A stretch of DNA of 64,000 nucleotides from Holothuria scabra. Taxonomy: Eukaryota > Echinodermata > Holothuroidea > Aspidochirotida > Holothuriidae. Of this stretch, positions 62,265 to 64,000 are shown piece by piece. The notes under the pieces were generated by a model that was given only the letters and a program-made list of their open reading frames with translations, made no database searches and was not told the origin of the DNA. Every line of letters begins with the position of its first letter. The stretch's first letter is position 1. The stretch is taken from positions 4,237,547-4,301,546 of the forward strand of contig CM074193.1 in the NCBI GenBank assembly GCA_037179385.1. The letters run 5' to 3'. A program made the translations under genes and the position numbers.

Positions 62265-63058
62265 CTGAAAAAAGGAAACAAGCTATGTCATTGCCAATAT
62301 GAAGAATAAAAACTTCATTTGAAATGAATACATTCCAAAACATCTTCTGTTCAGGTGACTGATACTGTACAATGATATATTCATGATTAAGTTAGATATT
62401 TTAAGGACGGCCTCAAATGAAAAAAACAAAATTAAGAGTGGACCACCAGTTACTGTATGTCTTTGGAGGGTGATGTACAGAAACAAATTGATTGTGAGTT
62501 CCACCAAATTTTGATGGAACCACTTCTCCCATTGGATTATTTACACAAGACAAAAACAAATATAAGTTGTATAATGTAAGTTTCTGATGGGAGCTGTGAG
62601 AACCAGGTGGTGACCAATTACATACTGTACAGTGCAACACCTTGGAACTATGATTGTGTGGTATGTATGTCTTGGAACCATGATTGCCTGCTTGGAACAG
62701 TAAGACATAGGGAATAATTTAGGGTTCAAATTTTGCATAGCAGTTTTGAAGATTTTTGAGGTCTTTCACACATTGTTTGTAAAAATGCAAGGGTTATGCA
62801 CCTTTTGTTGGCCAGCACTTTGTTCTTACTTTTTAACTGACTGATGACAAGAATCAGCAGACACTGAAAACCTAATCATGAGAAATTACACTGATTGAAT
62901 TCTGCATTGTTACTGTTGTTGAAAGAGAATTTTAAAATGGTGTTCAGGTAACAAAATTCAACACAGATCCAAGACTAGACAGCCTCATCAAAACAGTGGC
63001 CAATCACATTATCATACTATACCATGATGCCAGGTATTTTTTTTTTGTTACTTTTGAC

Positions 63059-63464
63059 TAGGGCTGCCACGATAATCATTTTTCAATTATTGATATCACA
63101 AGCATTTCCAGGATGATGTTGTGATATCCCACATTTAAAAATGTAGTCTTAACATTTGCCATCAGCATGGTAATCATACATATTGCCTGTATCAAGAACA
63201 TATGTACTCAGTATATAAACCAAGTTGACAAAATTCAGTTTGAAGTCCAAAGTTTCATCAGAAATTTTTTGTCCTTTGCCTTTGAAAAAAATAGTTGCAA
63301 AGTGAAACAAGTCAGTCTGCACATTATTATTAAGAGATTTCACAGTGGTTTAGTCATTTATTTGGTTCTGTTGCAATGTTACATCTTGACAAAACATGGG
63401 TCGATATCGTCTGCAAAAATTATATTGAAGATATTGAGATATTGCAATTATTGTGGCAGCCCTA
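63059..63464. mobile_element. hAT-like MITE, TAGGGCTGCCACGATAAT termini
   Basis: TAGGGCTGCCACGATAAT at the left and ATTATTGTGGCAGCCCTA at the right are near-perfect inverted repeats, a terminus type widespread among hAT MITEs. About 406 bp, no coding capacity. The 8-bp flanks do not match, so it is old or rearranged. Confidence 0.75.
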
Positions 63465-63898
63465 TAGTACTTTAAACTCAATGTATGTGTATAATGATTG
63501 TAGAAGTAAAGGCATGGAAAACTTGTAAAAACAAACCCTGATTGTGGCTTTGAACTTTTGGTAGTTAATTTATAAAAGTCCAAAGCAACAGCTAGTAGTT
63601 CTCAGCAAAGGACTGTGCTTGTGTACTAAGAACTAAGAACTCACACTACACAGTCCTTACTCTGCTTGTTCAAACCAGCCAGATGATCTGTGGTTGTTTG
63701 AGTTGTCACTGTTGCACAGTAACTTCCTTCTAATAGCCAATTTTGGACTTAAAGGTAAAGAGCAGTCTCCACAAACTTATTTTGGAGAAAAAGCTAAATA
63801 ACACAATTTTCATCTTATTTCTCTTCAAAGTATGGTTCCTTACATTTTATGACTTTACCATTGCATATTCAAGGTAAACCAAGCAGTTATTTCTGGTA

Positions 63899-64000
63899 AA
63901 CCAGAATGCAAAAATGCATTGAGGTTTCGATGATGCATACAGAACATGTTCTTTTCAAAAAATGCTGCATTTATTGTAACACATGGTGACCCAAAGTGAC
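63899..64000. repeat. Left edge of a second copy of the 48275 array element
   Basis: The last 102 bases of the window are identical to about 48275-48376 (AACCAGAATGCAAAAATGC through GGTGACCCAAAGTGAC). Upstream sequence differs completely. The copy continues past the window end. Confidence 0.95.

Noticed and set aside
62265..64000. Missing first DCAF6 exon within the window
   Set aside because: I found no frame resembling the conserved N-terminus upstream of 62264, so it probably lies beyond 64000.

Overview
This is a eukaryotic (animal) genomic window. It has GT-AG introns, AT-rich composition, SINEs, many terminal-inverted-repeat (TIR) DNA transposons and minisatellites. The only gene I can identify is DCAF6 (DDB1- and CUL4-associated factor 6, also called NRIP or IQWD1), a metazoan gene. 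The mixture of non-autonomous hAT elements, a tRNA-derived SINE and a U2-snRNA-headed SINE suggests a marine invertebrate, perhaps an invertebrate deuterostome such as an echinoderm. The species cannot be settled from sequence alone.

Left half (1-33 kb): a transposon-dense, gene-poor tract. Six elements are bounded by perfect 8-bp target-site duplications (TSDs), as expected for hAT: 3484-5093 (with nested 4582-4890), 7013-7291, 17527-19075, 21196-22202 and 23492-25963. A diverged copy of the first lies at 14311-15824 with a 7/8 TSD match. Several of these elements, with different termini, share a core module of about 100 bp built around a GCGCCA/TGGCGC hairpin. Two copies of a SINE whose head matches the 5' end of U2 snRNA lie at 1-240 and 8173-8400; the second is nested in a CACTG-type TIR element (7805-9283). 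The only gene-like material is a possible signal-peptide exon (9656-9869) and an unrecognised 274-codon reading frame (11830-12654).

Right half (33-64 kb): the DCAF6 orthologue on the minus strand. I resolved sixteen coding exons between 62264 and 36364. Every junction is in phase, giving 958 codons plus a stop. The N-terminal exon (roughly 35-45 residues) lies beyond the window. Five WD40 repeats are followed by a disordered acidic insert of about 530 residues, then two more WD40 repeats and a short acidic tail. Two WD40 repeats carry the DxR motif used to dock on DDB1, so the product should be a substrate receptor of a CUL4-DDB1 ubiquitin ligase and/or a nuclear cofactor.

The DCAF6 introns hold the most unusual features. 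One is a 151-bp minisatellite whose unit is homologous to the exon-6 3' end and its splice donor. Another is a 145-bp-period array carrying a nuclear-receptor DR1-like motif in every unit, in the intron of a gene known in mammals as a nuclear-receptor-interacting protein. The introns also carry a cluster of sense-oriented SINEs, a 22-bp perfect hairpin, and several fold-back MITEs. The last 102 bases of the window are identical to the left edge of the DR1 array, so another copy begins there.
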